Part shown: positions 1 to 7,937 of the stretch, one piece after another
How positions within the stretch are numbered: the stretch's first letter is position 1
Layout of the letters: every line of letters begins with the position of its first letter
NCBI GenBank assembly: GCA_937919625.1
Contig: CALFRK010000040.1
Span: 1-32,587 of the forward strand
DNA: 32,587 nt
DNA from: an uncultured Ilumatobacter sp.
GTDB lineage: Bacteria; Actinomycetota; Acidimicrobiia; Acidimicrobiales; Ilumatobacteraceae
Direction: 5' to 3'
The notes under the pieces: generated by a model
What the model was told of the DNA's origin: nothing
Database searches by the model: none
What the model saw: the letters and a program-made list of their open reading frames with translations, nothing else
Translations under genes and position numbers: made by a program

Positions 1-58
1 CGTCGTCGCGTCGGCCGTACTGGGGCGTCGCATCGTTCGCGTTCGATGAGCGCTTCAT
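1..58 (-). CDS. 5' end of a gene, possibly a further pilin-like protein (partial)
   Basis: An ATG at 58-56 overlaps the TGA (60-58) of the preceding minus-strand gene in a TGATG arrangement, which is typical of translational coupling. Nineteen codons are visible before the window edge, beginning MKRSSNAND and ending GRRDD. A short polar leader ending in Arg/Asp is what precedes the cleavage site of type IV prepilins, and the PilV-like gene upstream has the similar RRDRGSTFIEV. That makes another minor pilin plausible, but the hydrophobic helix would lie outside the window, so the identity is inferred from context only. Confidence 0.4.
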   Translation of the reverse strand, partial: MKRSSNANDATPQYGRRDD

Positions 59-534
59 CATGGAGCCCATTCGATCGTGGCGTTGAACACGTGATTGGTG
101 CCGTTCTCGACGAGCCCTCCCTCATGCGTCCACTGCTTGGCAATCACAGCACCATGCACCTCGCCCTTGGTGACCACAGTTGCAAACGGAGCAAAGATCG
201 TGCCCGATATGTCTCGTTCGATGGTGATCGTGCCCTCGGTATTGGTGAAGTTGTACAGCACAAACTTGTAGGTGCTCGGAGTCAACGGTGGGAGATCGAG
301 ATCGAGCGTGATGTCGTCATCTTCGTCGCCGTCCGACTCGATGACGTTGATGACGAGCGGCTTGGTGTTGCCGACCGACGAGCCGAGATTGATCTCCGTG
401 AGGCCAGACACGATGCTCTCGGGGATGTTGAGCACCTTGGCATTGTTGCCGCCGGCCCAACTCACCGTGAGCTCGGTGTTCCCCGCACCCGAATAGGTTG
501 GTGTGACAAACGTGTGGTCACTGTTGTAAGGCAT
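58..534 (-). CDS. choice-of-anchor-A-like domain, 5' end out of frame with the pilin upstream
   Basis: From the first ATG this is 158 aa. The C-terminal part (IFAPFATVVTKGEVHGAVIA, then a Gly/Glu/Asn-His stretch) and the middle (PLVINVIE) match the second half of the choice-of-anchor A domain found in secreted and surface proteins. The same frame stays open upstream to a stop at 661-663 and reads IDFTEQFATLKACANAIAS immediately before the ATG. That helix is part of the same domain, so the ATG at 534 is probably not the true start. No ATG, GTG or TTG lies in the upstream open part, which overlaps the end of the pilin gene in another frame. There is no signal peptide. The segment is therefore either the 3' part of a pilin-anchor fusion broken by one base, or a remnant that lost its first half. 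Its stop overlaps the ATG of the next gene, so it was part of a pilin operon. Confidence 0.6.
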   Translation of the reverse strand: MPYNSDHTFVTPTYSGAGNTELTVSWAGGNNAKVLNIPESIVSGLTEINLGSSVGNTKPLVINVIESDGDEDDDITLDLDLPPLTPSTYKFVLYNFTNTEGTITIERDISGTIFAPFATVVTKGEVHGAVIAKQWTHEGGLVENGTNHVFNATIEWAP

Positions 535-560
535 GCTGGCGATCGCGTTTGCGCAGGCTT

Positions 561-1145
561 TCAGAGTCGCGAACTGTTCGGTGAAATCGATCTGACCACG
601 GGTATGACCGAGGTGCCGCCAGGGGGAAACGGGGGGATCGGGTGGGTGCTGATCGGCTCTTCAGCCGGCCGCTTCAAGACCGAGAGTGTTCGAACAGCCC
701 CATTGGTGGTGGTCTGCAGTGTGATCAGCTGGAGCCGGTCGGTCGGAAAGTTGCACCCTGCAAATCCAGGAACTCCCGACGTGTTCCAATATGCGACGTT
801 GGCTACCGTTACCGGCGTGGAGAGCGTTACTGCGTCTACGATCGGTTGGTACTGCGCCGGGGTGGCGCACGGAACGTAATTGTCGGGGTCGGTCAGGTTG
901 CTGTCGTCAAGGTCGTCGGGGACCTTCGTGAGGGCGTCGCCGGCGGTCGCCAGAGACGCCTGAGTATTGGAGATCTCACGGTGTTCTGCAGCTCCCCGTG
1001 CCGTAGTGGACAGGGCAGTCAAGACGGCGACGCCGGCGGTGCCGAGGATCACAATCGAGACCAGCACCTCGATGAAGGTTGAACCGCGATCGCGACGCGA
1101 CGATCGATGATTGCCCTGGTCGACTGTCGAACTCGCCTTGGTCAT
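561..1145 (-). CDS. PilV-like minor prepilin with N-terminal methylation motif
   Basis: The protein is about 194 aa. A basic leader (HRSSRRDRG) is followed by STFIEVLVSIVILGTAGVAV, the classic prepilin site: Gly at -1, Glu at +5 and a hydrophobic helix that serves as both membrane anchor and pilus core. The rest contains two cysteines (VPCAT and AGCNF) that could form a disulfide, and ends after a RTLSVLKR beta-strand, as PilV-like proteins do, with a Pro-rich extension. The start at 1145 is chosen because a GAGGA sits 9 nt upstream; the ATG at 1151 is only 3 nt from it. An open frame runs further upstream to 1460 but overlaps the divergent transporter. Around 622-636 two C-runs lie where this frame and the downstream anchor-domain frame could be joined by a one-base change. 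Confidence 0.75.
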   Translation of the reverse strand: MTKASSTVDQGNHRSSRRDRGSTFIEVLVSIVILGTAGVAVLTALSTTARGAAEHREISNTQASLATAGDALTKVPDDLDDSNLTDPDNYVPCATPAQYQPIVDAVTLSTPVTVANVAYWNTSGVPGFAGCNFPTDRLQLITLQTTTNGAVRTLSVLKRPAEEPISTHPIPPFPPGGTSVIPVVRSISPNSSRL

Positions 1146-1331
1146 CGTCATTGGTCCTCGTGATCCGAACGCCTGGGCGGACCAACTTCGCATCACCCAC
1201 GATCCGCCAACCGCAACACGATCGTACATGACCCAAGCGTTGTGTGGGTCAACAGTATTCACAGAGAGTTGCCTTTCAGGGTGGGACTTTACGCCCTGTG
1301 GCGGTCCGACCACGTCGCGTACGTTGTGCAT

Positions 1332-4300
1332 ATGGAATCTTTCTGGAGAAGCGCGGGCGTTCAGCTGGGGAAACACTGGAAAATCGTGCTCGCCGTGGTC
1401 GTTGCGATCACGGTGGTGTTGGGGATCGGCGCGACCAAGATCGAATTCGCGACCGGGCAAGACAGCTATCTCAACCCCGACTCACAGATCGCCATCGACA
1501 ATGTCGAGTTTCAGGATGCGTTCGGTGGTGAAACCGTCATCTTGCTGTTCACGGCAACCAACGACACAGCCGATGTCGCCGATCTGATCGAGGGCGACAA
1601 CCTGTCCGAACTTCTGGCCGTCACGAAGACGATGGAAGCGGTGGCCAATGTCCGCTCGGTGATCACGCCGCCCGTGTCGATCGAGTTCAGTGATTTGTTG
1701 CTCAAGGGCCCAGGCCGCGCTGCCTTGATCTCTGCCGCCGGCCGCGACGTCGAGGGTGCCGCTGTGCGCGGCGCCGATGTTTCGCTCAGCCTGGCCCGGC
1801 TCGGTTCGGTCGAGAACCAGGTGCTCGGCGATCCTGACTGGAACAACCTGCTGATCTACGGCAACGACAACTATGAGGCCAACGACGGTGACGTCATCAC
1901 CCCCGCCCCGAACGACCTGGTGATCCGCAAGTCGCTCGCCAGCACGTTCCCCAACCTCGAGGGCCGCCGGGTCAACTCCACGGCCGTCGGCGGCATCGTG
2001 CTCGACGGCAACCTCGATCTCGACGCCCAGTCGGCGGCCACCGAAGAACTCCTGACGATCCTCGACACGGTCGAGCTCGACGGGTTCGAGCTAACGGTCA
2101 CCGGTTCGCCGGTGTACTTGAAGGAAATCAACGACTACCTGAAGGGCGGCATGCTCACCCTCGGAGCGATCGCGCTCGTCGTGATGGCACTCGTGCTGGC
2201 TGTCATGTTCCGGGTTCGTTGGCGCCTTCTGCCATTGCTGTCGGTGCTGTTCGGCGTGATCTGGACGTTCTCGATTCTCGGCTGGATCGGGATCGACCTG
2301 TCGCTGGTCACGATCTCCGGCCTGCCGATTCTGATCGGGTTGGGGATCGACTTTGCGATCCAGATCCATAACCGCGTCGAAGAGGAGGTCGTCCTCGACC
2401 ATGATGAGCACCCGATCGCCGAGACGCTCGCCAACCTCGTTCCGCCCTTGATCGTGGCCGCGCTCGCCGGCATCGTCGCCTTCTCCGCCCTCCAACTGTC
2501 GAAGGTGCCGATGATCCGCGACTTCGGCGTGTTGTTGATGATCGGCGTGGCGATGCTGGTCACTCTCGGCATCGTGCTGACGGCATCGATTCTGGGTATC
2601 CGCGAATGGACCGCGCCGACCGAGAAGCGCGGCGCTTCGCTGGTTGAGCGGATCGTGGTCAAGCTCGGTGGTCTCCCGACCAAGGCAGGCATCGCCCTCG
2701 TGATCGTGTCGGTGTTCCTGTTTGTCGGCGGGATCCTCGTCGAGGGACGCACCAAAATCGAGTCCGACCCGGTCAAATGGATCGATCAGGGCAGCCAGGT
2801 CGTCGCCGATATCGAACGGCTCCAAGACGAAACCGGATTTGCCACCACGCTCGGCGTGATCGTGAAGGCCAACAATGTCTACGACCAAGACGTGATCGAC
2901 CTGATCCACGAGTTCACGATCGCCGCAGAGGGCCGAGCAGACGGGGCGGTGATCTCCTCGTCGAGTCTCGTCAACACGTTGGCCAAGATCATCGATGTCG
3001 ATGGTTCTACTGTGATCGCGCCCACCGAGGTCGACATCGCCGACTCGGCGGCGGTGATGCCCGCCGCGATCGCCAAGGCGCTGGTCACCCCCGATCAGAC
3101 CGCGGCACAGATCAACCTGCGGCTCGCCCCGGCCAGCCTTGAAGAGCGGTCGGTCATCGTCGACGAGCTGAAGGCTGATCTGGATGCCCGCATCGCGGCG
3201 CTCGAGATCGACGCCGACAGCATCTTGTTGGCCGACCTACCCAATGGCCAAGCAGCCGTCAGCGCCACCCCGGCCGGATTGGCCACCGTCGGAATCGGCC
3301 TGCTCGAGAACCTCTCGTCGAACAGGGCTGCGCTGACGTATCTGGCGCTGTGTCTGGCTGGCCTGTTCTTGGTGCTGAGATTCCGCAGCTTCAGCCGGGC
3401 GATGTTGGCGCTCGTGCCGGTGTTCTTGGCGGTCGGCGCATCGTCGCTGATCGTCGGATTGCTCGGCATCCAGCTCAGCCCGCTGACCACCGTGTCGGGT
3501 CCGCTTGTGATCGCTTCGTGCACCGAGTTCTCGGTGCTGATTTTCGGGCGCTATCTGGAAGAACGCGAGAGTGGGCTCGAACCGCGACTCGCCAGCGATA
3601 CGGCGGCAGCCCGTACCGGTCGAGCGTTCTTCACGTCGGCCGTCACGACGATCGGCGGTTTCGCCGTGTTGGTCGTGTCGCCGCTCCCGCTGCTGCGTGA
3701 CTTCGGCCTGATCGTCACGCTCAACGTGGCGATCGCCCTGCTGGCAGCCCTGGTCGTGATGCCCCCGATGATGGTGTGGGTCGATATCAAGGGCTGGCTC
3801 GGCACCGCTGCCCAACTCGACCCGAACTCCGCCGTCAAGCTGGCTGCCCCACTGCCGGGCGACCAGACCGTGGCGGCCGGGATCGGTGTGCTCGCCTTCG
3901 CCGCGTCTGGCATCGGTATCTACGCCTCGGCGGATACGACGTCGGGCAAGGTGAGCGAGGTGTCGTACCTGGCGATTTCGTTGCCAACCACCACCACCAC
4001 GACCACCACGACCACCACCACGACCGTGCCGCCAACGACTACGACCGTGCCGCCAACGACCGTGGCCGGACAAGATCCTCCGCCTTCGACCGAAGCGCCG
4101 TCAACCACCGAGGCACCGCCCACCACGGTCGCCGGCCCCCTGATCGACCCGGCGGGCTTCCCCGACGAGGCTCCCGGCGGCGCCTTCGGTCCAGCCCTGT
4201 TCGGCTTGCTGACAGGCGCCGGTGTTCCCGGCAATGCCGCCAATTGCGTTATCGCGACCTCTTTCGAGCGGGGTGGCGGAGAGGGAGTGCTGGTGCCCTT

Positions 4301-4415
4301 GCTGTTGGCTGGAGACCCTGCCGCGCTGGCGTTGGTTGGCCAAGCCGGCGTCGACTGCGGCGTGCCGAGCGAGCAGATCGCAGCTGCCATCCAAGCAGCC
4401 GGTATCGGCGGCTGA
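1332..4415 (+). CDS. MMPL/HAE3-family RND transporter with Thr-rich extracytoplasmic tail
   Basis: 1027 aa from the chosen ATG (ESFWRSAGV); an in-frame GTG at 1326 and further upstream codons are possible. The two-fold RND layout is clear: TM1 at about residues 17-35, a large extracytoplasmic loop, a five-helix block at about 273-425 with GLGIDFAIQIHNRVEEE, a central helix near 452-470, a second loop, and a second block at about 667-815 with the equivalent CTEFSVLIFGRYLEER. This is the patched/SSD-like HAE3 (hydrophobe/amphiphile exporter, MMPL) type driven by proton motive force. An additional helix at about 847-866 is followed by a run of about 12 Thr, TTVPP repeats and a tail of about 80 residues with two cysteines (AANCVIA and VDCGVP), predicted to be outside. 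Family members export lipids or hydrophobic compounds; the substrate here is unknown. Confidence 0.88.
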   Translation: MESFWRSAGVQLGKHWKIVLAVVVAITVVLGIGATKIEFATGQDSYLNPDSQIAIDNVEFQDAFGGETVILLFTATNDTADVADLIEGDNLSELLAVTKTMEAVANVRSVITPPVSIEFSDLLLKGPGRAALISAAGRDVEGAAVRGADVSLSLARLGSVENQVLGDPDWNNLLIYGNDNYEANDGDVITPAPNDLVIRKSLASTFPNLEGRRVNSTAVGGIVLDGNLDLDAQSAATEELLTILDTVELDGFELTVTGSPVYLKEINDYLKGGMLTLGAIALVVMALVLAVMFRVRWRLLPLLSVLFGVIWTFSILGWIGIDLSLVTISGLPILIGLGIDFAIQIHNRVEEEVVLDHDEHPIAETLANLVPPLIVAALAGIVAFSALQLSKVPMIRDFGVLLMIGVAMLVTLGIVLTASILGIREWTAPTEKRGASLVERIVVKLGGLPTKAGIALVIVSVFLFVGGILVEGRTKIESDPVKWIDQGSQVVADIERLQDETGFATTLGVIVKANNVYDQDVIDLIHEFTIAAEGRADGAVISSSSLVNTLAKIIDVDGSTVIAPTEVDIADSAAVMPAAIAKALVTPDQTAAQINLRLAPASLEERSVIVDELKADLDARIAALEIDADSILLADLPNGQAAVSATPAGLATVGIGLLENLSSNRAALTYLALCLAGLFLVLRFRSFSRAMLALVPVFLAVGASSLIVGLLGIQLSPLTTVSGPLVIASCTEFSVLIFGRYLEERESGLEPRLASDTAAARTGRAFFTSAVTTIGGFAVLVVSPLPLLRDFGLIVTLNVAIALLAALVVMPPMMVWVDIKGWLGTAAQLDPNSAVKLAAPLPGDQTVAAGIGVLAFAASGIGIYASADTTSGKVSEVSYLAISLPTTTTTTTTTTTTTVPPTTTTVPPTTVAGQDPPPSTEAPSTTEAPPTTVAGPLIDPAGFPDEAPGGAFGPALFGLLTGAGVPGNAANCVIATSFERGGGEGVLVPLLLAGDPAALALVGQAGVDCGVPSEQIAAAIQAAGIGG
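3987..4060 (+). repeat. ACC/ACG trinucleotide run plus 18-nt direct repeat (Thr/Pro linker)
   Basis: An imperfect ACC/ACG run encodes consecutive threonines and is followed by GACCGTGCCGCCAACGAC at 4022-4039 and again at 4043-4060 (TTTTVPP units). It forms the linker between the last membrane helix and the Cys-containing tail of the transporter. Tracts like this can change length by slippage. Confidence 0.85.
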
Positions 4416-4433
4416 CCGCTTTGAGTTCGTGGG

Positions 4434-4460
4434 CTTTCTGCGCATCGACTGCGCAGAAGG
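4434..4460 (+). terminator. hairpin after the transporter gene
   Basis: TTCTGCGC at 4436-4443 pairs perfectly with GCGCAGAA at 4451-4458 around a 7-nt loop. A G-T and a C-G pair extend it to 10 bp. It lies 19 nt after the stop codon. No T-run follows, so it may be a weak or factor-assisted terminator. Confidence 0.45.
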
Positions 4461-4532
4461 TTCACGCCTTCGCTGGCAAGTGGGTCAGGCAGGCGCGGTG
4501 ACTGCTGGGGCAGACGCTGGCAGACTTGTCGT

Positions 4533-5201
4533 ATGAACCAACCGGTGTATGGCTCGCCCAACGCGGCCGGCGAGCGTTGGAACGTCAACATGCCGGCCGT
4601 GATCGGTGTCGTGTTCGTGTTTTTGCTAGGTGTGATCGTGTGGGTGGTGGCGACCAGTGGCGGAGACGACGACACCGCCACCCCACCGACGACACAGGCG
4701 CCGGCAACGACTCTTGCCACCATCGCGTCCATCAACCCGACGACGATTCCGCCTACCACCACGCCGGCACCGATGCCCGACCCGTCTGCGGTCGCCACCA
4801 CAACCACCGCCGATCCGTCGTTGCCGCCGGCCACAACCGCCCCGGGCGCCGAGCCGGGTGCCGTCGCGGGTGACCTGGCCGTGCCGGGGCGGCCCATGCT
4901 GCGCCCCGGCTGCGACGACAGCTTTATCACGGTGATCGCATCGGCGATCGGTAGCCAGGCCACGGCTGGCGGGATCGCCAACGTACTCAAGGCATACCCG
5001 GACTCGAACTACCTACGAACCGACCAAACCTGCCCGTCGTTGACCCAAAACATCGACGGGGCGCCGATCTATGTCGTGTACTTCGGCCCCTTCATCGCCG
5101 CCTCGGATGCGTGTGCTGCGCGGGCCCAGGGCACCCAGGGCGCCTACGCCCGTCGGCTGAGTAACGACGTTGGTCCGAGCCACGGCGTTTCCTGTAGCTG
5201 A
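4533..5201 (+). CDS. single-pass membrane protein with Thr/Pro linker and SPOR-like domain
   Basis: 222 aa. A short cytoplasmic N-terminus is followed by one membrane helix at about residues 21-41 (MPAVIGVVFVFLLGVIVWVV), then a Thr/Pro/Ala-rich extracytoplasmic linker (about 45-115) and a compact C-terminal domain from about 125 to the end. That domain has GGIANVLKAYP and IYVVYFGPFIAASDACAARA, which resembles the second strand and helix of SPOR domains (peptidoglycan-binding ferredoxin folds), and it carries four Cys at about 126, 168, 193 and 221. The architecture resembles cell-wall-facing proteins of actinobacterial division or envelope operons. No Shine-Dalgarno is evident before the ATG. 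The Thr-rich linker echoes the one in the upstream transporter. Confidence 0.7.
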   Translation: MNQPVYGSPNAAGERWNVNMPAVIGVVFVFLLGVIVWVVATSGGDDDTATPPTTQAPATTLATIASINPTTIPPTTTPAPMPDPSAVATTTTADPSLPPATTAPGAEPGAVAGDLAVPGRPMLRPGCDDSFITVIASAIGSQATAGGIANVLKAYPDSNYLRTDQTCPSLTQNIDGAPIYVVYFGPFIAASDACAARAQGTQGAYARRLSNDVGPSHGVSCS

Positions 5202-5390
5202 CTCAGCGTCACCGTTCGCAAGGGGAGTTGTGCCTCTGGCCGAACTCCGGCGGCGTCGACAAGATGGTGGCGTCGGGTCCGTAGTGACCCGGCCGCTGCG
5301 CGTTACCGCTGCCAACTGAGAACTCGTTTTCCGGTCTTGCCTGCTGGGTGCCCACATTGAGCCAGCAAGGTTCGTACGAGGGAGCGATCA

Positions 5391-6167
5391 GTGAACGACA
5401 CAGCGTCGGGTGAACCGATCAACAAGAATCCGACAATCGATTTCTGTGGCGAGCGGACGATCGTCGACCATCAACCGTTCACGATCGGCCGCGACGCCGA
5501 TCTTGTGATCGAGGACGACAATCGGTTCCTCCATCGTCAGTTCCTTAGCCTCACGTCGCAGCAGGGTGTTTGGCTGTTGGCCAATGTCGGCGCCCTGCTC
5601 ACGGCCACCGTGGCCGACGCCGAGGGCCGGCTCGAAGCGTTCCTGGCACCGGGCGCCGTGTTGCCCGTCGTGTTCGATGACACCGTGGTTCGGTTTACGG
5701 CCGGACCGACTACATACGAGTTCACGGTTCGGCTTGGCGAGTCGTCGTTCGTTGCCGGCCACGTTGACCGAAACAACTCTGGCGACACCACGGTCGGCCG
5801 CGTGATCATGACGCCCGACCAGTTGCGCCTGGTGCTGGCACTGGGTGAACCGGCGCTGCGTGGTGGTGGCCGGGCCGGCACCGCAATGCCATCGTCCGGT
5901 GATGCTGCCCACCGGCTCGGGTGGACGATCACCAAGTTCAATCGCAAACTCGACAACGTGTGTCAAAAGCTGGCGGCGCAGGGTGTCCGCGGCCTGCATG
6001 GAGACCCAGGCCGGCTTGCCTCAAATCGCAGGGCCCGTCTAGTCGAGTACGCGTTGGCGGTTCGGCTGGTGACGCGCGGCGATCTCGACCTGCTCGACCA
6101 GGCTGCGCGGGCCCCGCGGGGAAGCGGGTCGGATCTGGCGCCGGCGCCGGCGCCGGCGGGCTTTTAA
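5391..6167 (+). CDS. FHA-like domain fused to a winged-helix DNA-binding domain
   Basis: 258 aa, GTG start with GAGGGAG 6 nt upstream. Residues about 10-110 look like a forkhead-associated domain: FTIGRDADLVIEDDNRFLHR carries the GR and the later basic/His positions used for phosphothreonine recognition, followed by a beta-rich stretch (GVWLLANVG). Residues about 165-230 (LGWTITKFNRKLDNVCQKLA, then GVRGLHGD and RLVEYAL) resemble the C-terminal winged helix seen in FHA-containing actinobacterial regulators. The C-terminus is a low-complexity APAPAPAGF. The kinase gene starts 1 nt after the stop, so this protein is probably a binding partner or phospho-dependent effector of that kinase. That role is inferred from gene order and domain type. 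Confidence 0.75.
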   Translation: MNDTASGEPINKNPTIDFCGERTIVDHQPFTIGRDADLVIEDDNRFLHRQFLSLTSQQGVWLLANVGALLTATVADAEGRLEAFLAPGAVLPVVFDDTVVRFTAGPTTYEFTVRLGESSFVAGHVDRNNSGDTTVGRVIMTPDQLRLVLALGEPALRGGGRAGTAMPSSGDAAHRLGWTITKFNRKLDNVCQKLAAQGVRGLHGDPGRLASNRRARLVEYALAVRLVTRGDLDLLDQAARAPRGSGSDLAPAPAPAGF

Positions 6168-6168
6168 C

Positions 6169-7866
6169 GTGGGTTCGCGCGTGATCGAGATCGATGGGTA
6201 CGCCGACTTCGTGCGGATCGGAACCGGCGGCGGCGGGGTGGTCTACCGCGCCACCCGGTTGTCGACGGGGCGCGTTGTCGCCATCAAGGTATTGCGCGAC
6301 GTATCCGACGAGTCGGTGGCGTGGCGTCGTACCCGCCGCGAGCTGACCGCGCTGGTCGCCCTGGCCGGCCACGCCAATGTGATTCAGTTGTTCGAGTTGT
6401 TCGACCTCGAGCAGGGTCCGGCGTTGTCGATGGAGTACGCCCCCTGGGGTTCGGTCGCCGACTTGCTCGATCGGCGCGATGGCGTATTGACGCTGGCCGA
6501 GACCGTGTTGATCGGACACCACACCGCCGCCGCTTTGGCCGCCGCCCACGCTTTGGGCATCGTGCATCGCGACATCAAGCCGCAGAACCTGCTGATCGAC
6601 GCCTACGGACAGATCAAGTTGTGCGACTTTGGGATCGCAATATTGACCCGAACCGAGGGGTTCCAAACCCGTACGAGTGGGTGGTCGATGCGCTACGCCA
6701 GCCCAGAAGATCTCGACGACGAGGTAGCGGTTGGGCCGGCGTCGGATATGTATTCACTCGGCGCCACCCTGTTGCACGTAGCACACGGTGCACCGCCGTC
6801 GCTGAAGGATCGACTTGTCGAGTGGGTGCCTCCGGCCACTGACGACCAGCATCAAGCAGAACTCGACGAGCTGCTGGCGTCGTGCCTACAGCCGCAGCCT
6901 GATCTACGTCCCTCGGCGGCCGAACTCGGCGAGCAACTCGAGCAACTCGGATGGTCACTCGATGAACGTTGCCGAGCACTGCCCGGCGATCGCTCGGTGG
7001 TGTTGGATCGCTCGTCTCGATCGTTCGGCCAGCGCCAGCAGAGCGTTGGCTTTTCAGAACCCATCGCGATCGGCTCGATGCCAGGATTGCTCGCCAGCGA
7101 GTCGAAGTCGTTGATTGACTCTTCGGTCCGATTAGACCCCGACGAAACGGTGCTCAGAGACGGACGTCTTCCTCCATGTCGGCCGAGCGCCCGGCCGCAG
7201 CCCCGTCGTCGGTGGCCGGGCGTTGCGGTCGGTGTTGCGGTCGGTGTTGCGGTCGTGCTCCTGCTCGGTCTGGCGATTGTCGGGCTGTGGCCAAACGGTT
7301 CTGGCCGATCGTATGAAGCGACATCCTCGACCACGATCGAGGTCGAGCCGTCGGTGCCGCCGGCGACTGTCGGCGCGCCGGCCGCCGAGGTGCCGCCGCC
7401 GACCGCCGTTTCCGTTGGCGTCGTGGACGAACCTGTGCTCTCGTACGCAGATCGCCCGGAAGGTCTGACTTCGATCGACGATGCCTCGGTCGTATGGCCG
7501 TTCGGGGTCGGCGGTGAATGTTTGGTTCAGAAGATCGATGTGGCCGAACTGCAGCCGGTGTCGTGCGAGCAACCCCACGACCTGCAGCGGATCATTGTCG
7601 CCGAGCTCGATACTGCGCAGTTCCCGGCCGGAGTGCCGTTCGACCAAACAAATGTGCAGGCGATGGTCGAAAATGCATGCGCGACCGCGTTCGAATCCTT
7701 CGTCGGGTCAAACGTCGACGGCAATCTGCTCGATGTACCGGTGACGCGACCGTCGGCAGCGTCGTGGAAACAAGGCGATCGTCGGTTTCAGTGCCTGCTC
7801 GGTGTGCCCCAATACCGGATCGCCGGTGATGCAGCCGGTGATGCAGCCGGTGCTTCCGACGAGTGA
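6169..7866 (+). CDS. transmembrane Ser/Thr protein kinase with septum-formation-like ectodomain
   Basis: 565 aa from GTG 6169; a GTG at 6181 is an alternative. The kinase domain spans about residues 8-265: glycine loop IGTGGGGVVYRA, catalytic Lys in VAIKVL (about 40), catalytic loop HRDIKPQN (about 131) and DFG (about 152). The usual APE is replaced by SPE (RYASPEDL). A Pro/Arg-rich juxtamembrane stretch leads to one membrane helix at about 348-374, then a Pro/Val-rich linker. The ectodomain (about 440-555) has GGECLVQ, VSCEQPHD, ENACATAFESFVG and SWKQGDRRFQCLLG, resembling septum_form-type domains with four conserved cysteines. It would sense an extracytoplasmic signal and phosphorylate cytoplasmic partners, the adjacent FHA protein being the obvious candidate. 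Two 12-nt tandem repeats (7222-7257 and 7825-7848) lie in the gene. Confidence 0.88.
   Translation: MGSRVIEIDGYADFVRIGTGGGGVVYRATRLSTGRVVAIKVLRDVSDESVAWRRTRRELTALVALAGHANVIQLFELFDLEQGPALSMEYAPWGSVADLLDRRDGVLTLAETVLIGHHTAAALAAAHALGIVHRDIKPQNLLIDAYGQIKLCDFGIAILTRTEGFQTRTSGWSMRYASPEDLDDEVAVGPASDMYSLGATLLHVAHGAPPSLKDRLVEWVPPATDDQHQAELDELLASCLQPQPDLRPSAAELGEQLEQLGWSLDERCRALPGDRSVVLDRSSRSFGQRQQSVGFSEPIAIGSMPGLLASESKSLIDSSVRLDPDETVLRDGRLPPCRPSARPQPRRRWPGVAVGVAVGVAVVLLLGLAIVGLWPNGSGRSYEATSSTTIEVEPSVPPATVGAPAAEVPPPTAVSVGVVDEPVLSYADRPEGLTSIDDASVVWPFGVGGECLVQKIDVAELQPVSCEQPHDLQRIIVAELDTAQFPAGVPFDQTNVQAMVENACATAFESFVGSNVDGNLLDVPVTRPSAASWKQGDRRFQCLLGVPQYRIAGDAAGDAAGASDE
7222..7257 (+). repeat. 3 x 12-nt tandem repeat inside the kinase gene
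   Basis: The unit GTTGCGGTCGGT is present twice exactly and a third time nearly so. It encodes the repeated VAVG at the start of the membrane helix, so a change in copy number would lengthen or shorten the helix by four residues. Confidence 0.8.
7825..7848 (+). repeat. 2 x 12-nt tandem repeat at the kinase C-terminus
   Basis: GGTGATGCAGCC occurs twice in a row and encodes GDAAGDAA just before the stop codon. Confidence 0.8.
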
Positions 7867-7898
7867 GCGCCCTGTAGCGGGCGGCGCCGAAAATGACA

Positions 7899-7935
7899 TC
7901 AACCCCCGCCAACTCGGTGAGCCTGCGGGGGTTGA
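7899..7935 (+). terminator. 11-bp hairpin after the kinase gene
   Basis: TCAACCCCCGC at 7899-7909 pairs perfectly with GCGGGGGTTGA at 7925-7935 around a 15-nt loop. It lies 33 nt after the kinase stop. There is no T-run, but position and stability suit a terminator. Confidence 0.5.
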
Positions 7936-7937
7936 AC

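Noticed and set aside
46-879. Long plus-strand open frame (277 aa) opposite the pilin genes
   Set aside because: It is antisense to two better-supported genes, has no domain or ribosome-binding site, and is explained by GC-rich codon structure.
2091-4990. Long minus-strand open frames inside the transporter, including one with poly-Val from the Thr repeat
   Set aside because: They are shadows of the MMPL gene: Arg/His/Asp-rich or low-complexity products with no recognisable fold.
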